Source: Verrucomicrobiia bacterium (GTDB taxonomy: Bacteria > Verrucomicrobiota > Verrucomicrobiia > Limisphaerales > JADLHS01). From it: DNA of 64,000 nt. Position numbers and translations under genes: made by a program. The notes under the pieces are model-generated. The model was not told the origin of the DNA. It saw nothing but the letters and a program-made list of their open reading frames with translations, and ran no database searches. The stretch lies in the NCBI GenBank assembly GCA_011525685.1, contig WYBW01000120.1, positions 31,900-95,899 of the forward strand, given 5' to 3'. Below, piece after piece: positions 11,484 to 21,127 of the stretch (its first letter is position 1; each line of letters begins with the position of its first letter).

Positions 11484-13259
11484 ATGATGCGGCCCATGCA
11501 AAACCTTACCTCCCTCCGACTTTGCCGCGGAGTCCTCGCGCTGCTGGCCGGCCTGCAGGTGTGGGAGGTGGCTTTTGCGGCTGAACAAAGGCCAACTTCG
11601 GCGGGCCGTCCCGTGCTGCGGGTCGTCTATTTCATCCCGACCGACCGCGAGCCGATTCCGGACCGCGTCGAGCGCCTGGATCGCGTCTTGACCGAGGTGC
11701 AACGGTTTTATCGCGAGGGCATGGAGCAGAATGGTTACGGCCCAATGACCTTTGAACTGGACCGCGAGCCGGATGGCCGGTTGCGACTCCTCGAGGTGCG
11801 CGCCAAAGAACCGATGCAAGCCTACGGACGCGACGCCAGCGGCAAGGTCCGCGACGAGGTGAAGGCCGCCCTGGCAAAACAGTCTGTGGACCTCGACCGC
11901 GAGACGGTGATCATTGTTCAATTGCTGCTCGACTGGAAAGATGGCCGGGCCATCGAAATCGGGCCGTATGTCGGCGGAGGGGACGCGCATAGCGGAACGG
12001 CCTGGGTCTATGACAATGCCAGGCTGGATCCCCGGCTGCTGGCCTCCACGGCGCCGGGCGGTTACTACCATCGGCCTTGTTCGCTGGGGCAGTTCAACAC
12101 GCACTACATTGGCGGAGTCGCGCACGAGCTGGGGCACGCCCTGGGCCTGCCGCACGAGCGCGAACGGCCCGAAGAACAAACCCGCCGCGGCACCTCGCTG
12201 ATGGGCGCGGGCAATCACACTTACGGCCAGGAGTTGCGTGGCGAAGGACGGGGAACTTTTCTCACGGCGGCCGCGGCACTGCCGCTTTCCGTGCATCCCC
12301 TGTTCACGGGCCAACGGTTTCCCCGCGCCGAACTGCTGTGCCAGGTCGCACAAATGGACACCGAAACCGGGCCAAACCGTCTCCTGCTTGCGGGGCGGTT
12401 GGCAAGCAGTTCGAATATTGTGGGACTGGTGGCCTACAATGATCCGCAGGCCTTCGAGGCCGATTACGACGCCTCGGGTTGGGCCAGCCGCGTTGACCTG
12501 GACGGCCGCTTCCGGCTGATGGTCGAGGACCTGTCCCCGGGCCTTTACGATCTGCGGCTGCGAGCGATTGGCTCAAGCGGCGACACGAAGTATTTCCATT
12601 TCAGCTACGAAGTGGACTCAGCGGGCCGTCCATTGGTCGAGCCGCTCCTCGAAGGTCCCTGGATTCAGCGCGCCCACGACGCGTTCCGCGCCCGAGACAA
12701 CCAACGGATGGCAACTGTCGCCGCCGCGGCAAAGGAATTTCGGCCTGACGCAACCGTGCTGCATCGCAAGCTCGCGCACTATGCAAAACTGGCCTCAGCC
12801 ACACCTGCGCGACTGTTGCGTGATGTGCCAACCGACGTGAAACGCCTGTCACTCGCCGAGGTGGAATGGGAATCGGCCAGGACAGGCTGGGGACCGCCGC
12901 TACGGAATCAGGTTTCACCCAATGGCGACGCCAGCGGCTTGCTGGAAGCAGGAGGCAAGTTCTTTGAGTCGGGGCTTTATGCCCACGCGCCGGCCCGCCA
13001 CGTCTTCCGGATGGACAAAGGGTGGAAAACGCTCAAGACCGGCTACGGTTTGCAGGATCGGCACAACGGCTCGGTGGTGTTTGTCATCAAGGGCGACGGC
13101 AAGGAACTTTTCCGATCCGCCAGGATCAACGACCACCGACTCCGGGAGCAGATTGTCACTCTCGAAGGGGTCACGCTGTTGGAACTGATCGTCGAGGACG
13201 CCGGCGATGGCGCAAACAGTGATTGGGGAGTCTGGCTTGATCCGCAACTGGAGCGGTGA
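11484..13259 (+). CDS. Secreted zinc metalloprotease (metzincin motif) with C-terminal NPCBM domain
   Basis: A 591-residue exported protein. An N-terminal hydrophobic segment (LALLAGLQVWEVAFA) is the signal peptide. Residues 214-224 are HELGHALGLPH, a full HExxHxxGxxH metzincin zinc site. It is preceded by a catalytic-domain-like region and followed by SLMGAGNHTYG, where the Met may form the Met-turn. The last 140 residues (from VKRLSLAEVEWES to WGVWLDPQLER) match an NPCBM/NEW2 carbohydrate-binding domain with the GLYAHAPARHVF core. A protease tethered to a glycan-binding module suggests a glycoprotein or polysaccharide-associated substrate; that is inference. ATGs at 11484, 11487 and 11496 are all possible starts. 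Confidence 0.85.
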   Translation: MMRPMQNLTSLRLCRGVLALLAGLQVWEVAFAAEQRPTSAGRPVLRVVYFIPTDREPIPDRVERLDRVLTEVQRFYREGMEQNGYGPMTFELDREPDGRLRLLEVRAKEPMQAYGRDASGKVRDEVKAALAKQSVDLDRETVIIVQLLLDWKDGRAIEIGPYVGGGDAHSGTAWVYDNARLDPRLLASTAPGGYYHRPCSLGQFNTHYIGGVAHELGHALGLPHERERPEEQTRRGTSLMGAGNHTYGQELRGEGRGTFLTAAAALPLSVHPLFTGQRFPRAELLCQVAQMDTETGPNRLLLAGRLASSSNIVGLVAYNDPQAFEADYDASGWASRVDLDGRFRLMVEDLSPGLYDLRLRAIGSSGDTKYFHFSYEVDSAGRPLVEPLLEGPWIQRAHDAFRARDNQRMATVAAAAKEFRPDATVLHRKLAHYAKLASATPARLLRDVPTDVKRLSLAEVEWESARTGWGPPLRNQVSPNGDASGLLEAGGKFFESGLYAHAPARHVFRMDKGWKTLKTGYGLQDRHNGSVVFVIKGDGKELFRSARINDHRLREQIVTLEGVTLLELIVEDAGDGANSDWGVWLDPQLER

Positions 13260-13331
13260 GCCACCGAATCCAGCAGCCTCGCTCAGGCCGGTGTTGCGGA
13301 CTGGCTGCCGACTCGGGCAGTCGCGCCGCGT

Positions 13332-14585
13332 TCACGGCTTCGCGCTGTGCTTGAGACTGGCGTTGAGCGAGTCGCGGTTCTCGTAAACCTTCTCGAACGC
13401 GTTGGCGATGTCGTCCATGTCCGCCCGAGTGCCGAGGAAGATGCTTTGCTCCAACCACACCGATTGCTCGCGGCAAATCAGCTCACTGTTCGGGCAGTGA
13501 ACTTTGCGGTAATTCAATTCCTTGGAAATCTCCGGCAGGTACGGCCCGAACGCTTTGTGGCGAAACATCGGCTGTTGGTGGAGCGGCCAGCCGTAGCCCG
13601 CGGCACAGGGAATTCCCTCGGCTTGCAACGCCTTCAACAGCGCCGCGCGCGCCGCGCCGAATTCCCAGGGAACAATCCGCAGCATGAACAGATGATAACT
13701 GTGCCGCGTGCAGTCCCGGGGCCGCTGTTGCGGGTAAACGCCCGGGAGCTTGGAAATCCGGGCCGCGAGATATTGTCCGTTGCGGTCGCGCGTTCGGGTT
13801 TGTTGCTCCAGCCGGTCAAGCTGCGCGTTGAGCACGGCGCCCTGGAATTCGCCCAGGCGATAGTTGCCCGAGAGGACGTGGTGCTCGTACCAGACGCCGG
13901 TGGGAATGCGGCCGCAGTTGTGGATGGAACGACACGCCGCCGCCAGTTTGTCATCGTTGGTGGTGATGATGCCGCCCTCGCCGGAGGTGAGGTTCTTGCT
14001 CGACTGGAAGGAAAATGACGCGACGTGCCCGAGCGAGCCGGCGGGCCGGTTGCGATGGCTCGCGCCATGCGCGTGGGCCGCGTCTTCGATCACCAGCAGC
14101 CTGTGCTTCTTCGCGATCGCCATGAGGGCGCGCATGTCCGCCGGCTGGCCGGCGAAATGCACGGGGATGATCGCCCGCGTACGCGGCGTGATGGCGGCTT
14201 GCACCGCCTTCGGGTCGAGATTGAACGTGTTGAGATCAATGTCCGCAAAGACCGGAATCATGTTGGCTTCGATCACCGCTGAAGCCGTGGAGAAGAAGGT
14301 GTAAGGCGGAACGATGACTTCCGCATGGGCCGGCAGGCCGGCCGCCATCAGCGCGATGCGGAGCGAAACCGTGCCGTTCACGACGGCGATGCCGTGATTG
14401 CAGCCGTGCATGGTGGCGAAGCGCTGCTCAAATTCGGCCACTTCCAGACCATTCAACCGTCCCCACTTGCCGCTGCGCAAGGTGCGCAGCAGACGTTTCT
14501 CCTCGGGTTTGCCAAAGACCGGCCAGGCGGTAAATGGCCGCGTGCGAATGGGGGTTCCTCCCAACAAAGCCAGTTGCTGTAACAT
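13332..14585 (-). CDS. DegT/DnrJ/EryC1/StrS-family PLP aminotransferase
   Basis: A 417-residue pyridoxal-phosphate enzyme that usually aminates nucleotide- or free keto-sugars. Features are the N-terminal GGTPIRTRPFTAWPVFG, the cofactor segment VIEDAAHAHGA and the PLP lysine in SFSFQSSKNLTSGEGG (Lys197). The N-terminal form (LALLGGTPIR) resembles the subgroup of AHBA-synthase/StsC-like and related inositol/sugar aminotransferases. No sugar-nucleotide genes adjoin it; the next gene is a response regulator. The start at 14585 is supported by the family-like beginning. Substrate not determinable from sequence reading. Confidence 0.92.
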   Translation of the reverse strand: MLQQLALLGGTPIRTRPFTAWPVFGKPEEKRLLRTLRSGKWGRLNGLEVAEFEQRFATMHGCNHGIAVVNGTVSLRIALMAAGLPAHAEVIVPPYTFFSTASAVIEANMIPVFADIDLNTFNLDPKAVQAAITPRTRAIIPVHFAGQPADMRALMAIAKKHRLLVIEDAAHAHGASHRNRPAGSLGHVASFSFQSSKNLTSGEGGIITTNDDKLAAACRSIHNCGRIPTGVWYEHHVLSGNYRLGEFQGAVLNAQLDRLEQQTRTRDRNGQYLAARISKLPGVYPQQRPRDCTRHSYHLFMLRIVPWEFGAARAALLKALQAEGIPCAAGYGWPLHQQPMFRHKAFGPYLPEISKELNYRKVHCPNSELICREQSVWLEQSIFLGTRADMDDIANAFEKVYENRDSLNASLKHSAKP

Positions 14586-14771
14586 GGTTCAAGTTTTGAT
14601 TCGGCTGCGGTCGTTGATGATCGTCGCCAGCGTTACAGAGGCGAGGACGGAAACGCAAGCGCGCAGAGTCCGGAGCGCCCCGGCTGGTTCGCAACTTCCA
14701 GCAGGGTTTCAGTTTTGGTGCGGAACCGCAGCCGGGTCTCGCCTGCGCCAAGTGGATGGCATACCCCGGCG

Positions 14772-15155
14772 TCAGGACGTGGCTGCGGCCATGGAAACCG
14801 CCATCGCACGGCGCAGGGCCTCGATGCTCAGGGGTTTGCCGAGCAGGGCGTCGGCAGGTTTGCCCTGGTTTACGAGCTTCTCGAGATAGGCGGTGACCAT
14901 AACCACGGGTTGCTTCGGCGCGAGGTTCTTGATCTGTTGCGCCAGTTCCTCGCCGAGCATGTCCGGCATGAGGTAGTCCATAATGACCAGATCAAATCGC
15001 TCGCCCGTGAACAAGTGCAGGGCTTCATGCCCGCTGCACGCTTCCGTCACCGTGTGCCGATCAATGCTCAGGAAGAGCTTGATGGACTCACGGACTGCCG
15101 GATCGTCATCCACGAGCAGAATGTGTTTCCCCTTGGCGATGCTTGCTGTGTCCAT
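14772..15155 (-). CDS. Single-domain response regulator (receiver only)
   Basis: A 127-residue CheY-like receiver. The acidic pocket is VDDDPAVRES (residues 15-24), the phospho-acceptor is Asp60 in LVIMDYLMPD, the switch Thr is in VVMVTAY, and the conserved Lys is in LLGKPLS. There is no output domain, so it acts through protein contact or phosphorelay. The ATG at 15155 (MDTASIAKGKHILLVDDD) is chosen over a start seven codons upstream because the receiver begins right after it. No histidine kinase is nearby in the window. Confidence 0.92.
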   Translation of the reverse strand: MDTASIAKGKHILLVDDDPAVRESIKLFLSIDRHTVTEACSGHEALHLFTGERFDLVIMDYLMPDMLGEELAQQIKNLAPKQPVVMVTAYLEKLVNQGKPADALLGKPLSIEALRRAMAVSMAAATS

Positions 15156-15824
15156 GGCGAGTGAAAATAGAAGCATTTCCGAGGCCGCAGCTCACGCCCA
15201 TCAGGCCGTGCTACCAGTCAAGTAGCCTATGTGCCAAGTTCTTGAATCTGAGCAGTCGCCGCAGCTCTCCTCCGGCAGAATCCGGCGTGTGCCGGGGAAC
15301 TTCCAGCTTCACCTGGGAATGTAGTCTCAAGTTGGTGCAACCATGTTTAAGAGTGGACGCTCCAGACGGTCTCTTGGCCGGATCCATGCAGTTGGTTTTG
15401 GGGAGCGTACGCGTCCCGCGTGCCGCCGCCAGCGTCGCGCCGGCGGCTTCGTGACTTCATATTCCCCGCACCGTTTGGTGCGTGATAAGGCTGAACGAAG
15501 TTTGCGGCGCGACGCCGCAAACCACACGCCGGAGGCGTATACTCCCCGGTTTGAACCGCATCGTTCCGGCTTGGCCGGCCGAATGAACCTCACACCAGCC
15601 AGAGAAGAGTGGAGGTCTTGTAAGTCACAGTTCACTCGGACGTTCATTTCGGGCGGCAGGAGGCCGCCTTCAATGGCAGCCAGGGATGGTTGCCACCACA
15701 CTCCTTGATCAGCGATCCGCGCGCACTCCGTTCGAGGCGCAAGATTGACCTTGTGCGGGACAAGTTCCATTCTCGCACGCGTGTCCGCACCCCACATCCC
15801 AACTTGCCAGGAAAGGAGACTGCG
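15156..15824. other. Gene-free stretch with dispersed palindromes
   Basis: These 669 bases between the divergent response regulator and DUF4838 genes hold no supported gene. They contain several short palindromes (15399-15560, listed separately). A strong ribosome-binding site, AGGAAAGGAG, sits at about 15808-15817 directly ahead of the ATG at 15825. No clear sigma-70 promoter was identified. Confidence 0.6.
15399..15560. repeat. Cluster of short palindromic units
   Basis: A perfect 9-base-arm hairpin GTTTGCGGC-GCGAC-GCCGCAAAC lies at 15500-15522. It is preceded by GCACC-GTTT-GGTGC (about 15468-15481) and GCCGCCGCC...CGCCGGCGGC (about 15421-15450). It is followed by ACGCCGGAGGCGT (about 15526-15538). 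Several adjoining, unrelated palindromes in a gene-free stretch suggest repeated insertion of REP-like units. Confidence 0.6.
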
Positions 15825-18410
15825 ATGACTTCATTGATTCGCGCGGTGGCGATCTGTTGGTTGTTCGTCCTCGCAACTCCGGCGTTTGCGCAGACGCCGG
15901 ATCGTCCATTCGAGCCGTCCGGGCATTACCTGAGAGAGTGGTTGTTATGCGGCCCATTTCCCGCCCTGACGGAGACTGAGCAGGACATTGAGGCCATCCG
16001 CCTGCCGGGAATGTATGCGGACTTCCTTCACGCATTCGGAGGCGAGGCCAACGCAAGGCCTGAGGTTGGACAAGTGATTTTCTTTGCGGGTGGGTCATGT
16101 GAATGGGTGCGCCACGCGTCGCCGGGTGAAGTCATTGATCTCGACGCGGCCATCAGCAGGACGGACCGCGTGGTGGGTTACGCCTACCGCGTGATCGAGT
16201 CGCCGAAACAAGAGGCCTGCATCCTTGCGGTGGGCAGCAACGATGGCGTCCGCGTTTGGCTCAACGGCGAGCTTGTCCTGGACAGCCCCGGCCCGCGCGG
16301 CCTGCAGATGGATCACAACCTCGTGCCGGTGGCGTTGCGCGAGGGACGCAATCACCTGCTCCTGAAGATAGAGGAACGGGGAAACCGTTGGGCGTTCGCC
16401 TGCCGATTGCTGCCCCTCAGCCAGGAGCTCATGGCCGAGCGACTGCGGCTCTTCGAGGTCGTCTCGCGCCAAGATGGCCAGCCGGTCATCCGGGCGCGTC
16501 ATTCGCAAGGGTTGTTGGCCGCGGTGTTGCAGTCCGCGAGGTTCGAGGTCGCTTCCGCGGCGTCGCCGGAGCGGGTGCTGTGGACTTCCGAGTGGAACCA
16601 CCGCGAGGAGCTTCCCATCGGTGTGGATACGGAACGGTTCTCTCAACATGAATTGCGAATCAACGCGGCGCTGGTCGGAGGAGCGACGCAAAAGCTGACC
16701 CTGCCTTTCACCGCTGGCCGACGCGTGGAACACGTCCTTTTTGAGAAGGGCCGGAGTGATTATCGCATCATCGTGGGCGCTGACGCTTCCGAATCCGAGA
16801 AATGGGCGGCAAGCGAGTTACAGCATTGGCTCAAGGAGGTCGGCGGCACTACGCTGGACATTCAAGCGGATGATGGCCGGCCCACATTTGACAAGGCGAT
16901 AGTCATCGGCTGGAATCGCCACTCGGAGAACCAGTTCGGTCCGGACGTCCGGCCGCCCAAAGCCGACGATGAATCATTCACCTACCGGAGCATCGGCCCG
17001 ACCGTCTTCATCTGGGGTGGAAACCAGCGCGGCACGATGTACGGCGTAATGTCCTTCCTCGAACGGGAGATGGGCGTGCGCTTCTACACGTCGAGGGTGA
17101 CGGTGACGCCGCAGAAGGCACGTTACGCCTTCACCTGGCTCAATCACTCCGAAAAGCCCGGCGTCCGCGTCCGCAATGACTTCTACTACGAAGCTTTCGA
17201 GCCGATCTGGGCCGCGCGCAATCGCGTCAACGGTGCCATGGGGTTCCGCCAACAACCCGGCGGGCTGGAGTGCTATTGGTCGGTGCATACCTTCTACCCG
17301 CTGATGCCGCCGGGGGAGTTCTTCAAGGACCATCCGGAATACTACAGCTTGCTGGACGGGAAACGCACTGCCGACCACGCACAACTCTGCCTCGCGAACC
17401 CCGACGTGCTCCGCATCATCACCGAACGCATCAGGCGGAAGATGCGCGAACTCCCCGAGTACCTGATCTACGACGTATCCCAAAACGACTGGAGCAATCC
17501 CTGCCAATGCTCCGGCTGCCAGGCCATTGTGGACCGTGAAGGCAGTCAGTCCGGCCCGGTCATTCAATTCGTGAATCAGGTCGCGGACAGCGTCAAGGGG
17601 GAGTTCCCCGACAAGTTCATTGGCACCCTTGCCTACAGCTACACGCGCAAGCCGCCCCGCACCCTCAAGCCGCGCGAAAACGTCGTTGTCCGTTTTTGCA
17701 GCATCGAATGTTGTTTTGCGCATGACTTCACATCCTGTCCGGAGAACACGTCTTTCGTCGAAGACATGAAGGGCTGGGCGGCCATTGCTCCGCATATTTA
17801 CATCTGGGATTACGTCGTGAACTTCAGCCATTACGTGATGCCCTATCCAAACTTCCGGGTGCTGCAACCGAACATCCAGTTCTTCCGCGATCACAAAGCC
17901 ATCGGCATCATGGAACAGGCCGCCTACCAGAGCCGCGGCGGCGAATTCGCCGAACTCCGGGCTTACCTTATCGCGAAGTTGTTGTGGAATCCCGAGGCCG
18001 AGGTCGAGCCGATCATCGCCGACTTCATGCACGGTTACTATGGCCGTGCCGGCCAATTTGTGCGGGAGTATTTCGACCTGCTTCACGGCCGCCTGACTCC
18101 GACGACGCACATCCACCTTGGGTTGCAACACGACGACAAGCTGTTCTCGGACGACTTTGTCCGACAAGCTGAAGTCCTGTTCGACCAGGCCGAAGCCGTC
18201 GCCGACACGGAAGCGATCCGGCAACGCGTCGAGATGGCCCGCCTGCCGATCCTGTATCTCAAGTGCAAACGAAGTCCCGTGATCGCCAAACAGGACGGCA
18301 CCTACGCCCGCTTTTGCCAGATCGTCGAGCGGGAGGGCGTCACGCATTACGCGGAGGCCGGCGAACCGCACAAGCGGGCTTTCCATGCCGCGGTGGAAGC
18401 GGCGAAGTGA
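15825..18410 (+). CDS. Secreted DUF4838 glycosidase-like protein
   Basis: An 861-residue exported protein. The signal peptide is MTSLIRAVAICWLFVLATPAFAQ. A beta-sandwich resembling the accessory domain of glycosidases follows (ACILAVGSNDGVRVWLNGELV). From residue about 310 there is a GH20/GH67-type N-terminal domain (IIVGADASESEKWAASELQHWL and WGGNQRGTMYGVMSFLEREMGVRFY). It leads into a DUF4838 barrel with VSQNDWSNPCQCSGCQAI and a long alpha/beta region to YYGRAGQFVREYFDLLHGR. DUF4838 proteins are thought to be glycoside hydrolases acting on uronic-acid or amino-sugar polysaccharides; the substrate here is unknown. A strong AGGAAAGGAG ribosome-binding site supports the start. It converges on the DUF5696-like gene. 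Confidence 0.88.
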   Translation: MTSLIRAVAICWLFVLATPAFAQTPDRPFEPSGHYLREWLLCGPFPALTETEQDIEAIRLPGMYADFLHAFGGEANARPEVGQVIFFAGGSCEWVRHASPGEVIDLDAAISRTDRVVGYAYRVIESPKQEACILAVGSNDGVRVWLNGELVLDSPGPRGLQMDHNLVPVALREGRNHLLLKIEERGNRWAFACRLLPLSQELMAERLRLFEVVSRQDGQPVIRARHSQGLLAAVLQSARFEVASAASPERVLWTSEWNHREELPIGVDTERFSQHELRINAALVGGATQKLTLPFTAGRRVEHVLFEKGRSDYRIIVGADASESEKWAASELQHWLKEVGGTTLDIQADDGRPTFDKAIVIGWNRHSENQFGPDVRPPKADDESFTYRSIGPTVFIWGGNQRGTMYGVMSFLEREMGVRFYTSRVTVTPQKARYAFTWLNHSEKPGVRVRNDFYYEAFEPIWAARNRVNGAMGFRQQPGGLECYWSVHTFYPLMPPGEFFKDHPEYYSLLDGKRTADHAQLCLANPDVLRIITERIRRKMRELPEYLIYDVSQNDWSNPCQCSGCQAIVDREGSQSGPVIQFVNQVADSVKGEFPDKFIGTLAYSYTRKPPRTLKPRENVVVRFCSIECCFAHDFTSCPENTSFVEDMKGWAAIAPHIYIWDYVVNFSHYVMPYPNFRVLQPNIQFFRDHKAIGIMEQAAYQSRGGEFAELRAYLIAKLLWNPEAEVEPIIADFMHGYYGRAGQFVREYFDLLHGRLTPTTHIHLGLQHDDKLFSDDFVRQAEVLFDQAEAVADTEAIRQRVEMARLPILYLKCKRSPVIAKQDGTYARFCQIVEREGVTHYAEAGEPHKRAFHAAVEAAK

Positions 18411-18436
18411 GCAGACGCCAGAACAGGAAGGGTGCG

Positions 18437-21127
18437 TCAGTTTGTCTGTTCCCGCGACACGATGCGGACGGTGCGGTCTAGTTTCACCCGCGGATCGCCG
18501 AACCCATGAAACACCCGCACCTGTTTCGATCGCGTCAGCGAGCGGCCATCCAGGCTGCGCAACGTGAACAAGGGCGCGGCTTCGTAATTGAGGCCGTTCC
18601 AACTCAGGGCATGGAAGGCGGCGAAGACCGGTGACTCCACCACGAATCCGTTGGGAGGCAACAGCACCTCTCCAAATGACTTCGAGCGATGGCGATAAGC
18701 CGTCGAGCCGAGGTTCACGACCACTTCCGTGGCGTTTGCGCCCTGACCGAACACCGAGCGGCGCACGCGGCGATCGGCGGTGAGAAACTGGTATTCGCTC
18801 ATCGGCACGCGCGAGGTCAGCTCATTGAGTGGCGACAGGATTTCGTGGGTATTCTTCACGAATCGGTCCAGGGGATGCATGCCCTCGGCCCAACCGCCGT
18901 CGGCACGGGTAAAAACACCGCTGTCGCCCGCACTTGCTGGCGCATCCAGTGAGAGAGTCTCGAATCCGATCTTCCCTTCGTTCACCACCAGTTTGCCGGC
19001 GAAGACCGTGCGCTCGCTGTCCTGACGCACTCCGAGCAGAGCGCGTTGACCACCCGCCGGCTGAAACAGACCGAGCCGGACATGGAATGTACCGCTCAAA
19101 CCTTCCGGCACCCTGACCGTGAATGGCCCGTGGCGCGTTTCGCCCGGCAACCACTTTGAGGTTGGTTCGGGCGGCGCGTAATCATTTTGGAATTTGATGT
19201 TGCCGGAAGCATCGCAGAAGTGAACGAACACGCGCCAGTCTTCCGCGGGCGACTTTTCCACCTTCCAGTTGTAACTGATCCTAAACTCACGCGGGCCGGT
19301 CTGTTGAAAGGTGGCGACAGAGGGTCTCAAGGCCAGCGGCGCGTTCTCGCCTGCGTGCTCCCTCCAGTAGAGGCCCGGCGGAATGTTGTGGTAATGCAAC
19401 GGTCTTCCGAGACTGACGTGATGCAGCACATACTCCGCGGCTTGGGCGGGGTCGTAGCCGTATTTGCCGTAGAGCTGGAGGCACTCGCGATAGACCAGCT
19501 CGAAGAGCGGCACAGGGGTTGCCCCCAGTTGCTTGAGCAAGTCTTTGTTGTGATAATAGGTGCCGCTCACACCGGTGAGACCCTCGAAGAAATCGGCTTG
19601 AGGCACGGCCCATTCCCGTCCACATTCGCTGCCGAAACTACCGAACACGTCACGGGCGTAATCGCTCAATGCCTGCTTCCACCGCAGATCGTCGGCGCGG
19701 GTCATTGGGTGGTTGGGGTCGAAGCACTCGTAAAGTCCGGCCGCGTAGGTGGTGTCAATGAAGTAGGAGTCGGCACCCGAGAGCCGCTTCACCGCGATCA
19801 GATTCTGCGGACGTTGCGCCAGTTCGAGGGCCTTTTGCGCGCAGGTGATGTAGGCCACGCCGCCGGCCCAGTGACCGCCCTTGGTCAGGCTGCCGTCCGG
19901 GTTCTTGTTGATGTAATCCTCGCTCCAGGATGGCGCATCCCGGTAAATGTCCTGATAATTGTCGTGGAGGCTCAGAACATAACCCAATTCGCGGATGCGC
20001 TGACAGGCCTTGCTGAAGGCGGAATCGCCTCCGCACTCCGGCGCCGTGGGCAGGATGTCCGGATGCTGGTTGTCGTAACCGCGGTGAATCCAGCCGCCCA
20101 GGATGAACAGAACCTTGTCCAGCTTCAGATCGTGCTTGAGATGCTCGGCCACTTGCGCCGCCTGGTCGAAAGTCCAGTTGACCTTGACCGATTTCTCAAC
20201 CGAGCTGTCTTCGTTCATGCTGCGCGAAAGCATGCTCCAGAGCTTGTAATTGGACGCACCGAAATACTTCGCGCGATTTGGATGGCCCTTGAGCTTCTCG
20301 TCCCACGTCACCAGCAAGCCCTTCTCGCGGGCGACCTCGCGATAAGCCTTCGCGATGTCCACGTAACCGCCCTTGCCCAGCAAATGAACCTGAAAGCTCT
20401 TCGCCGACTGGCGGAGTCCCAGCGAAACCGACAACACCTGCTGCGCGTTGGGAGAGGCGATGTTCGTCACGGAACTACGGACCTCGGCCGCCACGTAGGG
20501 GTCAGTCCAAGTGGCAAGCGCCGCCGCACCCCGCTTGACCACTCCCAGCATCGTCATGTGGCAACCCTCGTAACTGTAGGTGTCGAAGCGATGGTTGAAG
20601 TTGAGGCCGCTGTCCGCCGGGATCAACAATCCCTCGCGCACGGGAACAACCACATATCCCTGCTCCGCTTCCGTGGTCCACAGCGCGTCCTCCAGCAAGC
20701 GAACGCTTTCGACGGCCAGCAGTGGATCAGCCTCCAAGGCAAAGTCCAGCGCGCGGCCTCCCGGGAGTGGGCGCACGGTGACGCGCAATTTCAATTCCCG
20801 CCGGTCCACCAGGGGCGCAAACACAGCCACCAGACCGGCTCTCGTCCTTTCGACCTGACACCGCTCGAGATTCACGCGCCGACGACGGCCGTTTTCAATC
20901 AAGGTCACCTCCCCGAACCGAGGCGCATACGGATTCGACTGCCAGATCACTCCCGCCTCCTTGTCCGTGAGTTCGTAGCTCCCGGTGTCCGGAAACAGTG
21001 CAAAGCGAAGCTTGCGGGTCTCGATGGATTGTGAAGGTTCGGCATGGGCGGAAGCGGCGATTAGCAGAACGACCATCACCAGTGAAACGCACCCGTGCCG
21101 AAGAACCCAAGGGCTTGTCTTGTTCAT
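18437..21127 (-). CDS. Secreted DUF5696-like protein, candidate glycoside hydrolase
   Basis: An 896-residue exported protein. The ATG at 21127 gives the signal peptide MNKTSPWVLRHGCVSLVMVVLLIAASAHA preceding SQSIETRKL; a longer upstream frame lacks a signal. The N-terminal beta domain holds YELTDKEAGVIWQSNPYAP, the DUF5696-type tGxxWxSNP pattern. The middle (residues about 300-640) looks like a TIM barrel: KVLFILGGWIHRGYDNQHPDI, YVLSLHDNYQDIY, DSYFIDTTYAAGLYECFDP and FGSFGSECGREW. A C-terminal beta-sandwich follows. The Asp in YFIDT and Glu in SECGREW are catalytic candidates by position only. The family assignment is by pattern, so GH101-like or another barrel glycosidase is possible. Confidence 0.78.
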   Translation of the reverse strand: MNKTSPWVLRHGCVSLVMVVLLIAASAHAEPSQSIETRKLRFALFPDTGSYELTDKEAGVIWQSNPYAPRFGEVTLIENGRRRRVNLERCQVERTRAGLVAVFAPLVDRRELKLRVTVRPLPGGRALDFALEADPLLAVESVRLLEDALWTTEAEQGYVVVPVREGLLIPADSGLNFNHRFDTYSYEGCHMTMLGVVKRGAAALATWTDPYVAAEVRSSVTNIASPNAQQVLSVSLGLRQSAKSFQVHLLGKGGYVDIAKAYREVAREKGLLVTWDEKLKGHPNRAKYFGASNYKLWSMLSRSMNEDSSVEKSVKVNWTFDQAAQVAEHLKHDLKLDKVLFILGGWIHRGYDNQHPDILPTAPECGGDSAFSKACQRIRELGYVLSLHDNYQDIYRDAPSWSEDYINKNPDGSLTKGGHWAGGVAYITCAQKALELAQRPQNLIAVKRLSGADSYFIDTTYAAGLYECFDPNHPMTRADDLRWKQALSDYARDVFGSFGSECGREWAVPQADFFEGLTGVSGTYYHNKDLLKQLGATPVPLFELVYRECLQLYGKYGYDPAQAAEYVLHHVSLGRPLHYHNIPPGLYWREHAGENAPLALRPSVATFQQTGPREFRISYNWKVEKSPAEDWRVFVHFCDASGNIKFQNDYAPPEPTSKWLPGETRHGPFTVRVPEGLSGTFHVRLGLFQPAGGQRALLGVRQDSERTVFAGKLVVNEGKIGFETLSLDAPASAGDSGVFTRADGGWAEGMHPLDRFVKNTHEILSPLNELTSRVPMSEYQFLTADRRVRRSVFGQGANATEVVVNLGSTAYRHRSKSFGEVLLPPNGFVVESPVFAAFHALSWNGLNYEAAPLFTLRSLDGRSLTRSKQVRVFHGFGDPRVKLDRTVRIVSREQTN

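Noticed and set aside
19187..21034. Long open frame on the plus strand (about 615 codons)
   Set aside because: It lies antisense to the DUF5696-like gene, has low-complexity composition and no recognisable domain; GC-rich sequence makes long antisense frames common.
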